Shown piece by piece: positions 34,173 to 42,309 of a stretch of 64,000 nucleotides of DNA. The position numbers and the translations under genes are program-made. Position 1 is the stretch's first letter. Every line of letters starts with the position of its first letter. The notes beneath the pieces were generated by a model. It was not told where the DNA came from. It worked only from the letters and a program-made list of their open reading frames with translations, and did no database searches. This stretch comes from Azotimanducus sp965220185 (GTDB lineage: Bacteria; Pseudomonadota; Gammaproteobacteria; Pseudomonadales; Azotimanducaceae): positions 1,364,001 through 1,428,000 of the forward strand of contig OZ244807.1 of the NCBI GenBank assembly GCA_965220185.1, read 5' to 3'.

Positions 34173-35111
34173 ATGCCCAGCACGATGACCCGACTGTCGC
34201 CCATTCGAATCGCCACTCGTCGCAGCGAGCTTGCCATGGCGCAAGCACGCTTGATTGCGGGCGAGGTCAAAAGGCATCTCAGGTGCGAGGCGCAGCTGGT
34301 GCCAGTGATGTCGACCGGTGACCGCGAGGCGCATCGGCCTTTGCGCGAGATAGGCGGCAAGGGCATGTTTGTCAAAGAGCTTGAAGTGGCACTCCTTGAG
34401 GGGCGCGCTGAATTGGCTGTGCATTCCTTGAAGGATGTGCCTTCCCGCCTCGCGCCGCAATTTGCCTTGGCGGCTATTGGCTGGCGAGACGATGCGCGTG
34501 ATGCCCTCATCTCAAACGCGCGGTTGAGCTTTGATGCCTTGCCGGGCGGGGCGCGCATCGGCACCTCAAGCCTGCGTCGCAAACTTCTGCTGGAGAAGCT
34601 TCGAACAGACATCGAAGTACTGCCAATGCGCGGCAATGTGAGCACGCGCATCAATAAGCTCGAAGCGGGTGAGTGCGAAGCGCTGGTCTTGTCAGCCGCC
34701 GGACTCAAGCGACTTGGCTTATCGCCGCGCGCGACCCAAGTGTTCTCCACCGATCAACTTCTACCTGCACCGGGGCAAGGCATGCTCGGTGTTGAAGTGC
34801 TCGCAGAGCGCGAAGACCTTGCTCAAGCGCTCGTACAGATGTGCTCACCCAAGTGCGATCAGATCGGTCGCCTGGAACGACGAGTGAGCGAACTCTTGGA
34901 AGGCGATTGCCAGCTGCCAATCGCGACACATGCCGAAATGAAAGGGAACCATGTGCAACTAAGGGCGTGGATTGCGTCTGTCTGCGGCCAGCTTCAGGCG
35001 AGCGCGGCCGTCTCTGGCGCGCTCGGACTTGCTCTTGCCGATCAGGCCGTCGAACGGCTTTTGGCACAAGGCGGCGAGGCGGTCATGGCGACGTTTCGCG
35101 ATGTGTCCTAG
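34173..35111 (+). CDS. hemC: Porphobilinogen deaminase (hydroxymethylbilane synthase)
   Basis: The 312-residue enzyme joins four porphobilinogens into hydroxymethylbilane in haem biosynthesis. Seen: the N-terminal IRIATRRSELAMAQARLI, KELEVALLEGRAELAVHSLKD, RIGTSSLRRKLLLEKLR, and the dipyrromethane-binding cysteine in EGDCQLPIATHAE (usually EGGCQVPIG). Start is the ATG at 34173, with a second ATG four codons later. Its TAG stop lies in CCTAGTGCTCC and overlaps the GTG start of hemD by one base, so translation is coupled. Confidence 0.96.
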   Translation: MPSTMTRLSPIRIATRRSELAMAQARLIAGEVKRHLRCEAQLVPVMSTGDREAHRPLREIGGKGMFVKELEVALLEGRAELAVHSLKDVPSRLAPQFALAAIGWRDDARDALISNARLSFDALPGGARIGTSSLRRKLLLEKLRTDIEVLPMRGNVSTRINKLEAGECEALVLSAAGLKRLGLSPRATQVFSTDQLLPAPGQGMLGVEVLAEREDLAQALVQMCSPKCDQIGRLERRVSELLEGDCQLPIATHAEMKGNHVQLRAWIASVCGQLQASAAVSGALGLALADQAVERLLAQGGEAVMATFRDVS

Positions 35112-35821
35112 TGCTCCATCGGGTACTTGTGACACGCACCGAGCCGGGTGCGACTCGGCAAGCGGAGGCCTTGCGTGAAGCGGGCCTTGAAGCGGTCAAG
35201 CTTCCGCTCCTTGAGATTGAGCAAGTGCCTTGCCCTGTGCCGAGCGCAGTGCCCGAAATTGCCATCGCGCTTTCGGCGCATGCGGTGACTCACGGCGGCG
35301 AGTTCATCACGGCTTGGGGCACAGGCCCCACATGGCTTGCGGTCGGCAAGGCCACGGCAAGGGTGCTCGCGCAGGCTGGCATTGAAGCCGAGCATCCGGC
35401 AAGGGAATCTTCGGAGGGACTGCTGGCTGTGCGCGCGCTCGCAGACTGCCAAGGACGCAGCGTCGGCATTCTCTGCGGAGAACATCCAAGGCCGCTCCTG
35501 CGCAAGGCACTGGTTGCCAAGAAAGCCCATGTGACCGAATATCCCGTCTATCGCAGGCTTCCTCTCGCGCGAAACTCAGATTACCATGCACACTTTGCCA
35601 ACCTGAGCGCGGTAGTCGTGTCGAGTATCGAAGGACTGCGAATCTTCGCCGAGCTGTGGGATCGCCACAGCGATGCAGAATCAATCTTGGTATGTGTCAA
35701 TTCTGATCGTGCTGCGGTGCGTGCACGTGCGCTCGGATTCGATGATGTGCGCACGGCGCTTGCGCCGACCGGCGCAGGTCTCGCGCAAGAAGTCTGCGGC
35801 TGGCTGGAGGCCAAGTCATGA
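35111..35821 (+). CDS. hemD: Uroporphyrinogen-III synthase
   Basis: The 236-residue protein closes and inverts ring D of hydroxymethylbilane. HemD is poorly conserved; features seen are the N-terminal VLVTRTEPGA, the mid-protein VGKATARVLAQAG with the GILCGEHPRPLL strand, and VVVSSIEGLRIFAEL. The frame is open farther upstream inside hemC, but GTG at 35111 (overlapping the hemC stop as TAGTG) gives the correct length. It sits in the hemCDXY operon, which supports the call more than any single motif. Confidence 0.92.
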   Translation: MLHRVLVTRTEPGATRQAEALREAGLEAVKLPLLEIEQVPCPVPSAVPEIAIALSAHAVTHGGEFITAWGTGPTWLAVGKATARVLAQAGIEAEHPARESSEGLLAVRALADCQGRSVGILCGEHPRPLLRKALVAKKAHVTEYPVYRRLPLARNSDYHAHFANLSAVVVSSIEGLRIFAELWDRHSDAESILVCVNSDRAAVRARALGFDDVRTALAPTGAGLAQEVCGWLEAKS

Positions 35822-36840
35822 GCGACGAACAAGCGCCTCAAGAAAAAAAGAAACGATCTTTTGCCTCGTCAGCGATCATTGCGCTGCTGGTGATTGCCAG
35901 TGCGCTCGCGCTCTGGTGGTACTTGGCTGGCGATGTGAGCATCCGCACGATATTCGGGCAAGCAGCTGCTCTAGAGGACACCGTGCCCGCGGCAGAGCTG
36001 ACCGAGCGCCGCGCGACAGAGATCGAAGCACTTGAGCGCCGCTTGGGCGCGCTAGAGACGGCGGCGCTCGCTTTGGAAGCGGCGCGCAGCGAGCATGAAG
36101 CGGCGTTCGCGTCGATGTCTGAATTTGCGCGGCAGGAAGATGTGCGGCAAAGCGCAGCGCGTCTGCGTGAAGAGATACGCGCTACGCGGGATTCGTTCCC
36201 GAAGACGCTGGAGCTCGAGCATTCTCAAGTCGCGCTTGCGCTTCGCTTGCTTGAGCTTGCCAAACTCGAGCACGGGATCTTTGGCGACTCGAAGGCACTG
36301 GCCTCGCTTCTTGATCGCGTGCAAGCATTGATTCGTGACCATCCGGATGCGCTCGATTTGCGGGTAGATCTCGCGCGTCTCGCCGACGACATTGCCGCCT
36401 CTGAAGCTTCTGATCGGCTCGAGCTCGCCAAGGCATTGCGCGGGCTGACCGAACAGGCTGCGAAAGTACCGCTTCGCCAAAGTCAATTTGATATGGAATT
36501 GCCAGCGTCCGCTGGTTTCCTGGATCGCATCGCAGCCGGTCTTAGGAGCCTTGTTCGCGTGCGCCGTCTCGACTCAACCGATGAGCAGGATACGGTCACG
36601 CGCGCGCCGCTCGTTCTTGGATTGGAGCGCATGCAAGTCGCTCTGCTGCGTCGCTCTCAGCAAACCTTTGAGCGTGAGCGCGCATTCGTGATTGATTGGA
36701 TTGAGCAACACGCCGAGACAGAAAGCGCGCTGACGAGGGAACTGATGGCTGGACTTGGCGTGATCGATGGCGTTGCCATTGGCGTTCAACGCGACGATTT
36801 CGACCTGTTGATCGCGCGGTTGGGCGAGTTGGCTTTGTGA
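35818..36840 (+). CDS. hemX: HemX-like membrane protein of the hem operon
   Basis: The 340-residue protein has an N-terminal cytoplasmic tail (EKKKRS), one membrane segment (about 17-37), a coiled coil (ALEDTVPAAELTERRATEIEALERR) and a periplasmic/soluble helical domain. It belongs to the HemX family, often misnamed uroporphyrinogen-III methyltransferase. It lacks any SAM-binding methyltransferase motif and its role is not established. It overlaps hemD as ATGA and is followed by hemY at a stop/GTG overlap. Confidence 0.9.
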   Translation: MSDEQAPQEKKKRSFASSAIIALLVIASALALWWYLAGDVSIRTIFGQAAALEDTVPAAELTERRATEIEALERRLGALETAALALEAARSEHEAAFASMSEFARQEDVRQSAARLREEIRATRDSFPKTLELEHSQVALALRLLELAKLEHGIFGDSKALASLLDRVQALIRDHPDALDLRVDLARLADDIAASEASDRLELAKALRGLTEQAAKVPLRQSQFDMELPASAGFLDRIAAGLRSLVRVRRLDSTDEQDTVTRAPLVLGLERMQVALLRRSQQTFERERAFVIDWIEQHAETESALTRELMAGLGVIDGVAIGVQRDDFDLLIARLGELAL

Positions 36841-37724
36841 CCATGCGCCGCGAACTTGTTCTCCTTTGCTGCGCGCTGCTCATTGGCGGCGTCATCGGTA
36901 GCATGGCTATGCTCGACCCGGGCTACGCACGCGTCGAGTTTTTCGGCTGGATCGTCGAATCAAATCTCATCGTGGCATTCGCCGCATTGATACTTGCCTA
37001 CTTCCTGTTGCGCGTGCTGCTGCGATTCGTGTCAGCGATCGTAGGCAGCGGCGCGAGCCTGTCGCGACTGCGCGAACGCTACAAGCACGGTCAAGCGCTT
37101 GCGCGAGCGCGCGCAGGCATATTGGAATTCGCGGCTGGCAACTGGCAAGAAGCCGCGGATGCGCTCGCCAGAGCTGCTTCAAAGAGCGCCGAACCAGTGA
37201 CCGTGTGGCTCGCCGCGGCCGCGGCCGCGCGAAAAGCTGGAGATGTTGAATCAATGCGACAAGCAATCGCGGAAGCGCGCGTCCTCGCCGGCGATGTTCC
37301 AGAGCTTGTCCTCTTGGAAGCTCGCTGGCATATCGAGGACGGCGATGCGCCGCAGGCTGTCAGAATCTTGCGGGAGCTTGAGGATGTTGGAAAGGCGCGC
37401 AATGCCGCCGGCAAACAGCTGCTCCTTGCCAGGGCTTTTCACGATCTTGAAGACTGGGCGAGCATGACAGGCGCGATCAAGGCGCTGCGAAAATCGAAAG
37501 AAATCGCGCCGCAATCCTATCGCGCGCTCGAAATCGCGCAGGCGCGTGCAGTGCTTGACTCGATTGAGGCGCAGGCCAGCTCGACAGGCATCCTGCCTGT
37601 CAAGAAAGACATTGACGCCGCGTGGAAGCAAGTGCCCAGGCATCTTCGCAATGAGCCTCAGCTTGTGCGGCGCAGGATGGAGGTCGAGCAGCTCGAAGGC
37701 GAAATCAGACAAGACCTTCCGTAG
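36837..37724 (+). CDS. hemY: HemY-like protein, C-terminally short
   Basis: The 295-residue protein has two N-terminal membrane segments (about 6-26, 40-65) and TPR-like helices (LARARAGILEFAAGNWQEAADALARAA; YRALEIAQARAVL). Proteobacterial HemY is usually near 400 residues, so about 100 C-terminal residues with the later TPRs are missing. The gene ends three bases before the stop of convergent rho. An in-frame palindromic insert (STGILPV) lies at 37583-37601 near the end. The GTG at 36837 overlaps the hemX stop; an ATG two codons later is an alternative. Not the oxidase also called HemY. Confidence 0.88.
   Translation: MTMRRELVLLCCALLIGGVIGSMAMLDPGYARVEFFGWIVESNLIVAFAALILAYFLLRVLLRFVSAIVGSGASLSRLRERYKHGQALARARAGILEFAAGNWQEAADALARAASKSAEPVTVWLAAAAAARKAGDVESMRQAIAEARVLAGDVPELVLLEARWHIEDGDAPQAVRILRELEDVGKARNAAGKQLLLARAFHDLEDWASMTGAIKALRKSKEIAPQSYRALEIAQARAVLDSIEAQASSTGILPVKKDIDAAWKQVPRHLRNEPQLVRRRMEVEQLEGEIRQDLP
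37583..37601. repeat. In-frame palindromic repeat encoding TGILPV
   Basis: The bases gacaggca tcc tgcctgtc form a perfect 8-base stem with a three-base loop inside hemY and encode TGILPV. The same short palindrome-coding peptide is known as a dispersed in-frame repeat in several bacterial genomes. It is seen once in this window. Confidence 0.4.
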
Positions 37725-37727
37725 TGG

Positions 37728-38990
37728 CTAACGCCCGCCGCGCATAGCCACGAACAATTCCTCGTTGGTCTTCACGCCCTTGAGTTTATCGATCAGCCAC
37801 TCAATGCCAGCAATATCCTCCATGTCATGCAGGATGCGTCGCAAGAGAACAACGCGGCCGTAGTCGCCGTCGGTCAGCAGCCGTTCCTCCCGGCGCGTGC
37901 CGGATCTGCGAATGTTAATCGCGGGGTAGACTCGTTTCTCGGCGATCTTCCGCTCCAAGTGCAATTCCTGATTACCAGTGCCTTTGAATTCTTCGTAAAT
38001 CACCTCGTCCATGCGCGATCCCGTGTCAATGAGGGCAGTCGCGATGATCGTCAGGCTGCCGCCTTCTTCGATGTTGCGCGCGGCGCCAAAGAAGCGTTTC
38101 GGATGCTCTAGCGCATTGGCATCCACGCCGCCGGTGAGTACCCGCCCCGTCGAAGGCTGCACCGTGTTGTAGGCGCGTGCAAGGCGGGTGATGGAATCCA
38201 AGAGGATGACGACATCCTTGCGATGCTCGACGAGGCGCCGGGCTTTTTCGATGACCATGTCCGCGACCTGCACATGGCGCGAGGCGTTTTCGTCGAAGGT
38301 GCTCGCAACGACCTCGCCACGCACCGACCGCTGCATCTCGGTGACCTCTTCGGGTCGCTCGTCGATAAGCAGGACGATCAGGGAGACCTCTGGGTTGTTG
38401 GCTGTGATGGACTGCGCGATGTTCTGCAGCATGAGCGTCTTGCCCGCCTTTGGCGGTGAGACGATGAGACCGCGCTGCCCCTTGCCGATGGGCGCGACTA
38501 GGTCCACGATACGCGCCGCGATGTCCTCGGTGCTGCCATTGCCGCGCTCAAGCACGAGTCGCTCGTCAGGGAAAAGTGGAGTGAGGTTTTCAAATAGCAC
38601 CAGGTCCTTGCGTGCGGTGGGTTCGTCGCCGTTGATGTCGTCAACCTGCAGAAGCGCGAAGTAGCGTTCGCCGTTCTTCGGTGGGCGAATCTTGCCGGAG
38701 AGGCTATCGCCGGTACGCAGTCCAAAGCGTCGAATTTGGCTCGGGCTGACATAGACATCATCGGGACCGGCGAGGTAAGAGCTATCTGGAGATCGAATAA
38801 AGCCATAGCCTTCGTTCATGATCTCAAGCGTGCCCTCGGCGACGATCTCTTCGCCGTTTTTCGTCTGGCGGCGCAAGATGGCGGCAATCACCTCTTGCTT
38901 TCTGGATCGCGCGAGGTTGTCAAGGCCGAGGTCCTTGGCGAGTTCGACAAGGCTGGCCACAGGTTGACGCTTCAGGTCTGCAAGGTTCAT
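37728..38990 (-). CDS. rho: Transcription termination factor Rho
   Basis: The 420-residue protein has the Rho N-terminal helical domain (SLVELAKDLGLDNLARSRKQEVI), the cold-shock-like RNA-binding domain (EGYGFIRSPDSSYLAGPDDVYVSPSQIRRFGLRTGD) and the RecA-type ATPase with Walker A (SPPKAGKTLMLQNI), Walker B (VILLDSITRLARAYN) and R-loop/Q-loop regions. It is a hexameric RNA helicase that terminates transcripts. Length matches E. coli Rho (419). No trxA precedes it. The 230 bases upstream (39000-39228) show no gene, only the end motif of a CTAG repeat. Confidence 0.98.
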   Translation of the reverse strand: MNLADLKRQPVASLVELAKDLGLDNLARSRKQEVIAAILRRQTKNGEEIVAEGTLEIMNEGYGFIRSPDSSYLAGPDDVYVSPSQIRRFGLRTGDSLSGKIRPPKNGERYFALLQVDDINGDEPTARKDLVLFENLTPLFPDERLVLERGNGSTEDIAARIVDLVAPIGKGQRGLIVSPPKAGKTLMLQNIAQSITANNPEVSLIVLLIDERPEEVTEMQRSVRGEVVASTFDENASRHVQVADMVIEKARRLVEHRKDVVILLDSITRLARAYNTVQPSTGRVLTGGVDANALEHPKRFFGAARNIEEGGSLTIIATALIDTGSRMDEVIYEEFKGTGNQELHLERKIAEKRVYPAINIRRSGTRREERLLTDGDYGRVVLLRRILHDMEDIAGIEWLIDKLKGVKTNEELFVAMRGGR

Positions 38991-39212
38991 CTTCGAGGGT
39001 GTCCATCAAAATGAGCAATTCAAGGATTCGCCGTTTCGCGCAAGGCATGGGCAAGAAAGAAAAGGTGCGAGCGCGCGAAAAGGGTGGTTGGCAGTGGGCA
39101 TCGGACTCACATGGAAGGCGGCTGCCACGAGTCATCAACGCTGCCCACTTCGCAATATACCACCATTTCCGAGAGTGTTGTCAAAGCCATGTGCAAGAAT
39201 CGGCGTTCACTT

Positions 39213-39232
39213 TTGACGGAGCAGGCTCCTAG
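39213..39232. repeat. CTAG-family repeat end at the stop codon of the VapC-like gene
   Basis: On the minus strand the gene ends in CTAGGAGCCTGCTCCGTCAA. The first part matches the MITE end (CTAGGAGCCTG), and the rest matches the sequence after the MFS gene at 43547 (TGCTCCGTCAAA). The TAG stop is within CTAG. Only an end is seen. Confidence 0.55.
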
Positions 39233-39642
39233 CCAATGATCTCAAAGGGTACGTGGCGGTAGCCTTTTTTGATGCGGTAGATAGAGAAATCATTGTGATC
39301 AAGGGTGAACACCTTCTGCGTTCCAAGGCGCTCGGCCATGCTCACGAGCGTGGCATCGGGGAAATCCATCGGCAAGTCGGCGTATTGCTGCATGAGATCG
39401 AATGTGCGCACAAGCGCAGACCTTTCCAAATAAAGCATTTTCAAGCCCCCTTTTGCGGCATATTCTTGGAGCTCCGCCGATCCTCGGCTTTCTGGCTGCA
39501 GCATGTGAAATGCTTCGGTAAGCACGGCGACGGTTGTTGCGAGATTTTCGCGCAAAGATTTAAGCACTGTTACGCAGTCGTAATGGGATGGATCGGCACG
39601 ATCGAACAGCGCGACCAACGGGCCCGTGTCGGTCAAGATCAT
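39229..39642 (-). CDS. VapC-like PIN-domain toxin
   Basis: The 137-residue protein has the PIN acidic residues D5 (ILTDTGPLVALFD), E43 (VLTEAFHML), D93/D96 (PMDFPDATLV) and D115 (VFTLDHNDF). VapC-type toxins are Mg2+-dependent RNases cutting tRNA or rRNA. It overlaps the ribbon-helix-helix antitoxin gene by four bases, an arrangement that secures antitoxin first. The TAG stop lies in the terminal CTAG of a repeat remnant. The length is normal and the gene appears intact. Confidence 0.88.
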   Translation of the reverse strand: MILTDTGPLVALFDRADPSHYDCVTVLKSLRENLATTVAVLTEAFHMLQPESRGSAELQEYAAKGGLKMLYLERSALVRTFDLMQQYADLPMDFPDATLVSMAERLGTQKVFTLDHNDFSIYRIKKGYRHVPFEIIG

Positions 39643-39899
39643 CGATTATGCTTCTTTCTTATGATCTCGCGCACAAGACGTTTGGATTCTGAAGCTGGCC
39701 CAATCGAGTGTCCTCCGGGACCTGTGTCAAGTTCGCAGTAAATCTCATACGGCGTCTTTTGCTGCTTTGCCGGCGTGACCTTCGCGTAGTGTTCGAGCGC
39801 GTTCTTGAAAACGCTTGAGATTGAAAAGCCAGTGCGCTCGCGCAAATCGGCAAGCAACCGCTCTCCTTCATCGTCCAATCTGACTGTACGGGTGCTCAT
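39639..39899 (-). CDS. Ribbon-helix-helix antitoxin of the VapC-like toxin
   Basis: The 86-residue protein has a ribbon-helix-helix start (TRTVRLDDEGERLLADLRERTGFSISSVFKNALEHYA) that binds DNA as a dimer, then a flexible tail (QKTPYEIYCELDTGPG) of the type that wraps around PIN toxins. Its ATG lies 25 bases downstream of two direct TGTATTAC-type repeats likely to be its operator. Co-translated with the toxin. Confidence 0.85.
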   Translation of the reverse strand: MSTRTVRLDDEGERLLADLRERTGFSISSVFKNALEHYAKVTPAKQQKTPYEIYCELDTGPGGHSIGPASESKRLVREIIRKKHNR

Positions 39900-39923
39900 C
39901 GGGCGCTCATGCTCTCAAAAAAA

Positions 39924-39943
39924 TGTATTACGAACTGTATTAC
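39924..39943. promoter_or_regulatory. Operator candidate: two direct GTAATACA repeats
   Basis: TGTATTAC occurs at 39924-39931 and 39936-39943 with a 12-base period (GTAATACA on the gene strand). A near one-helical-turn spacing of identical half-sites upstream of a ribbon-helix-helix antitoxin is what autorepression needs. Confidence 0.5.
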
Positions 39944-40028
39944 AACTATCCGCCGAGAGTCAACGAATGATTTTCTCTGCGGCGGAGAAGCGTATACACT
40001 GCTCCCCTTGTTTTGGGTAACGCATTCC

Positions 40029-40502
40029 ATGGCCGACACCGACGATCAAGTCGAAGGGCAGACCTTGACGCCCGAAGTGCGGCTTGAGCACATCTATCTG
40101 AAAGATGCTTCGTTCGAGTCGCCCATGTCGCCGCAGGTGTTCGGTGAATCCTTGGAGCCGAGGCTGCAGGTGGATTTCAATGCCTCGACAAAGCCGCTCG
40201 GCAGCCCTCGCTATGAGGTCATTCTCAACACGCGCATCGAAGGCAAAGTCAAAGACGGGCAAACGGCATTCATCATTGAAGCGCAGCAGGCTGGCATCTT
40301 TTCATTCGATGGATTCGCCGAGCAGCAGATTCATCAGGTCATGGGCACCTTCTGCCTGACGACGCTCTTTCCCTACGTGCGTGAGACGATCGACAGTCTT
40401 GCGCTGCGCGGCGGGTTCCCGCCCTTGAAGCTCGCGCCGATCAATTTCGATGCCCTCTATGCGCAGGGCGTCTTGCGTGCGCAGCAAAACTCACAAGCGT
40501 AA
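40029..40502 (+). CDS. secB: Protein-export chaperone SecB
   Basis: The 157-residue protein matches SecB in length and motifs (IYLKDASFESPMSP, the signature near the start; QQAGIFSFDGF; TLFPYVRETIDSLALRGGFPPLKLAPINFDALYAQ). SecB tetramers keep precursors unfolded and pass them to SecA. The frame is open upstream to 39909, but the ATG at 40029 fits the family start. It usually follows grxC or gpsA; here it follows a divergent toxin-antitoxin pair. Confidence 0.96.
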   Translation: MADTDDQVEGQTLTPEVRLEHIYLKDASFESPMSPQVFGESLEPRLQVDFNASTKPLGSPRYEVILNTRIEGKVKDGQTAFIIEAQQAGIFSFDGFAEQQIHQVMGTFCLTTLFPYVRETIDSLALRGGFPPLKLAPINFDALYAQGVLRAQQNSQA

Positions 40503-40564
40503 TTGCAATTGCCAACCGAGAAGACCAACAATGCCGTTCGGCAGCGGTCACATCAGGAGCGTCA

Positions 40565-41485
40565 TTGACATCGCAAAAATTATATTCGCTCGCGGAGGTG
40601 CCGTCGCAGGCAGGGCGCACCTTCATGGTCACGGGCGCGAATGCCGGCATCGGCTTCGAAACCGCGGCCGCCCTTGCGTCTCGCGGCGCGAGGGTATTGC
40701 TCGGCTGCCGCTCGTCGACGCGCGGAGAAGCTGCATGCAAGCGAATACGAGAACGCATCGCCGATGCCGACCTTCGTCTTGTGCCGCTTGACCTTGGCGA
40801 CCTCGCATCGGTCAGTAAAGCGGCCGAACTGGTCCTAGAAGAGCCGAGGCTTGACTGTCTCATTAACAATGCTGGCATCGCCGCGACCACGCGCGCTCTC
40901 ACCAAGGACGGATTCGAATCGCATTTCGGGATCAACCACCTTGGTCACTTTGCGCTTGTCGCCCACTTGATTCAGAAGCTCGAAGCTTCAAAGAATGCGA
41001 GAATCGTGGCCGTCGGAAGCCACGCGCACAGGCGGGCTGCCATGAACTGGGCAGACCTGCACGCCGAGCGGTCATATTCGGGATTCGCTCGTTATGCCAT
41101 GAGCAAGCTCGCCAATCTGCTGTTCACTTTTGAACTTGAACGTCGCTTGCGGGCAAGCAACGCGCACACCATCTCACTTGCCTGCCATCCGGGTGGCGTA
41201 TGGACGGAACTTGGCAGGGACATTCCCCAGATAGTGCGGACGCTCGTTCGTCCGCTCGCGATGCTCGTCGTCAACACGCTTGAAGACGGCGCATTGCCGA
41301 CGTTGCGGGCGGCGACCGACCCGAGTGCCAAGGGCGGCGACTATTTTGGTCCGGGCGGCATGTTAGAGATTGCCGGCGCGCCGATTCTTCGCAGAACGGG
41401 CGCGAATGCGCACAGCGAGACAGAGGCGCAAAAGCTGTGGGAGGTCTCCGCAGAACTCACAGGCGTACAGCCAGTGTGGACATGA
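40565..41485 (+). CDS. Short-chain dehydrogenase/reductase (retinol dehydrogenase-like)
   Basis: The 306-residue protein has the SDR cofactor motif TGANAGIG, NNAG (LDCLINNAGIA), a catalytic Ser and YAMSK (Y-x3-K). The basic residues after TGANAGIG (RSSTRGEAA) suggest NADP(H). It resembles WW-domain oxidoreductase/retinol dehydrogenase-type SDRs. The start is TTG at 40565, supported by an aggag site six bases before it. It leads a three-gene operon with an enoyl-CoA hydratase and an MFS transporter through ATGA overlaps. The substrate is unknown. Confidence 0.9.
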   Translation: MTSQKLYSLAEVPSQAGRTFMVTGANAGIGFETAAALASRGARVLLGCRSSTRGEAACKRIRERIADADLRLVPLDLGDLASVSKAAELVLEEPRLDCLINNAGIAATTRALTKDGFESHFGINHLGHFALVAHLIQKLEASKNARIVAVGSHAHRRAAMNWADLHAERSYSGFARYAMSKLANLLFTFELERRLRASNAHTISLACHPGGVWTELGRDIPQIVRTLVRPLAMLVVNTLEDGALPTLRAATDPSAKGGDYFGPGGMLEIAGAPILRRTGANAHSETEAQKLWEVSAELTGVQPVWT

Positions 41486-42309
41486 CATACGAATTCGACA
41501 CGCTTCAAGTGGACATCTCGAGGCGCGTCGCACAGGTTACGATTGACAATCCTCCAATCAATCTCATGGATCAGGCGCTCTACGTTGACTTGTTGAAGCT
41601 CTCGGCGGCGCTTGAAGCGGATCCGGATTTGTCCGTGGTGGTGCTGAAAAGCGCCAATCCAGAGTTTTTCATCGCACACTTTGATGTCGGGCTGATTCTC
41701 GACTTCCCGACCGATGCGCCGCCGGCGCGCGAAGACACCCTCAATCCGTTTCATCAGATGTGCGAGCGTTTTCGAACCATGGACAAGCTCACCATTGTGC
41801 AGCTCGAAGGGCGCGCGGGCGGCGGCGGCAGCGAGCTAGCGCTCAGTTGCGACCTGCGCTACGGTGTCAAGGGCAAGACCATCATCAATCAGATGGAAGT
41901 GCCGATCGGCATTATTCCCGGCGGCGCCGGCACGCAGCGCCTGCCGCGGCTCGTGGGCCGGGCGCGGGCGCTTGAGATCATTGTGGGCGGTGTTGATATC
42001 GACGCCGAAACCGCCGAGCGCTGGGGCTATCTGAATCGCGTGTTCGATAGCGACGACATCGCCCCGTTCGTTGACGCCTTCGCTGCTCGCGTGGCCTCGT
42101 TTCCGGTCGATGCCGTGCGCCTTGCCAAGGAATCGGTGAACAACGCCGAACTGCCACTGTTCGAAGGCTTAAGAGAGGAGGCATATCTCTTTCAGCGTGC
42201 CTTGCGCAGCGACGAAGCGCGGAGCGCCATGAAAAAATTCCTGGAACTTGGCGGTCAAACGCGGGAGGGTGAGCTGCGCGTCGCGGATCTCGCGGCCAAG
42301 ATTCCATGA
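41482..42309 (+). CDS. Enoyl-CoA hydratase/isomerase family protein
   Basis: The 275-residue crotonase-fold protein has the oxyanion-hole and catalytic region GRAGGGGSELALSCD (first Glu) and MEVPIGIIPGGAGTQRLPRLVGR (second Glu at the expected position). Hydratase activity on short or medium acyl-CoA is plausible. The starting ATG at 41482 overlaps the SDR stop, although the frame is open 15 codons upstream. Context with an SDR and an exporter suggests catabolism of an acyl compound; this is inference. Confidence 0.9.
   Translation: MTYEFDTLQVDISRRVAQVTIDNPPINLMDQALYVDLLKLSAALEADPDLSVVVLKSANPEFFIAHFDVGLILDFPTDAPPAREDTLNPFHQMCERFRTMDKLTIVQLEGRAGGGGSELALSCDLRYGVKGKTIINQMEVPIGIIPGGAGTQRLPRLVGRARALEIIVGGVDIDAETAERWGYLNRVFDSDDIAPFVDAFAARVASFPVDAVRLAKESVNNAELPLFEGLREEAYLFQRALRSDEARSAMKKFLELGGQTREGELRVADLAAKIP

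Noticed and set aside
34841..35110. N-terminal extension of HemD inside hemC
   Set aside because: It lies in the wrong frame over well-conserved HemC sequence, is rich in Arg/Cys/Ser, and the TAGTG overlap gives the correct HemD length.
35108..35117. A full mobile element at the hemC-hemD junction
   Set aside because: Only the CTAGTGCTCC end motif is present and hemD begins immediately, so at most a trace remains. It is kept in the findings only as one of four similar stop contexts.
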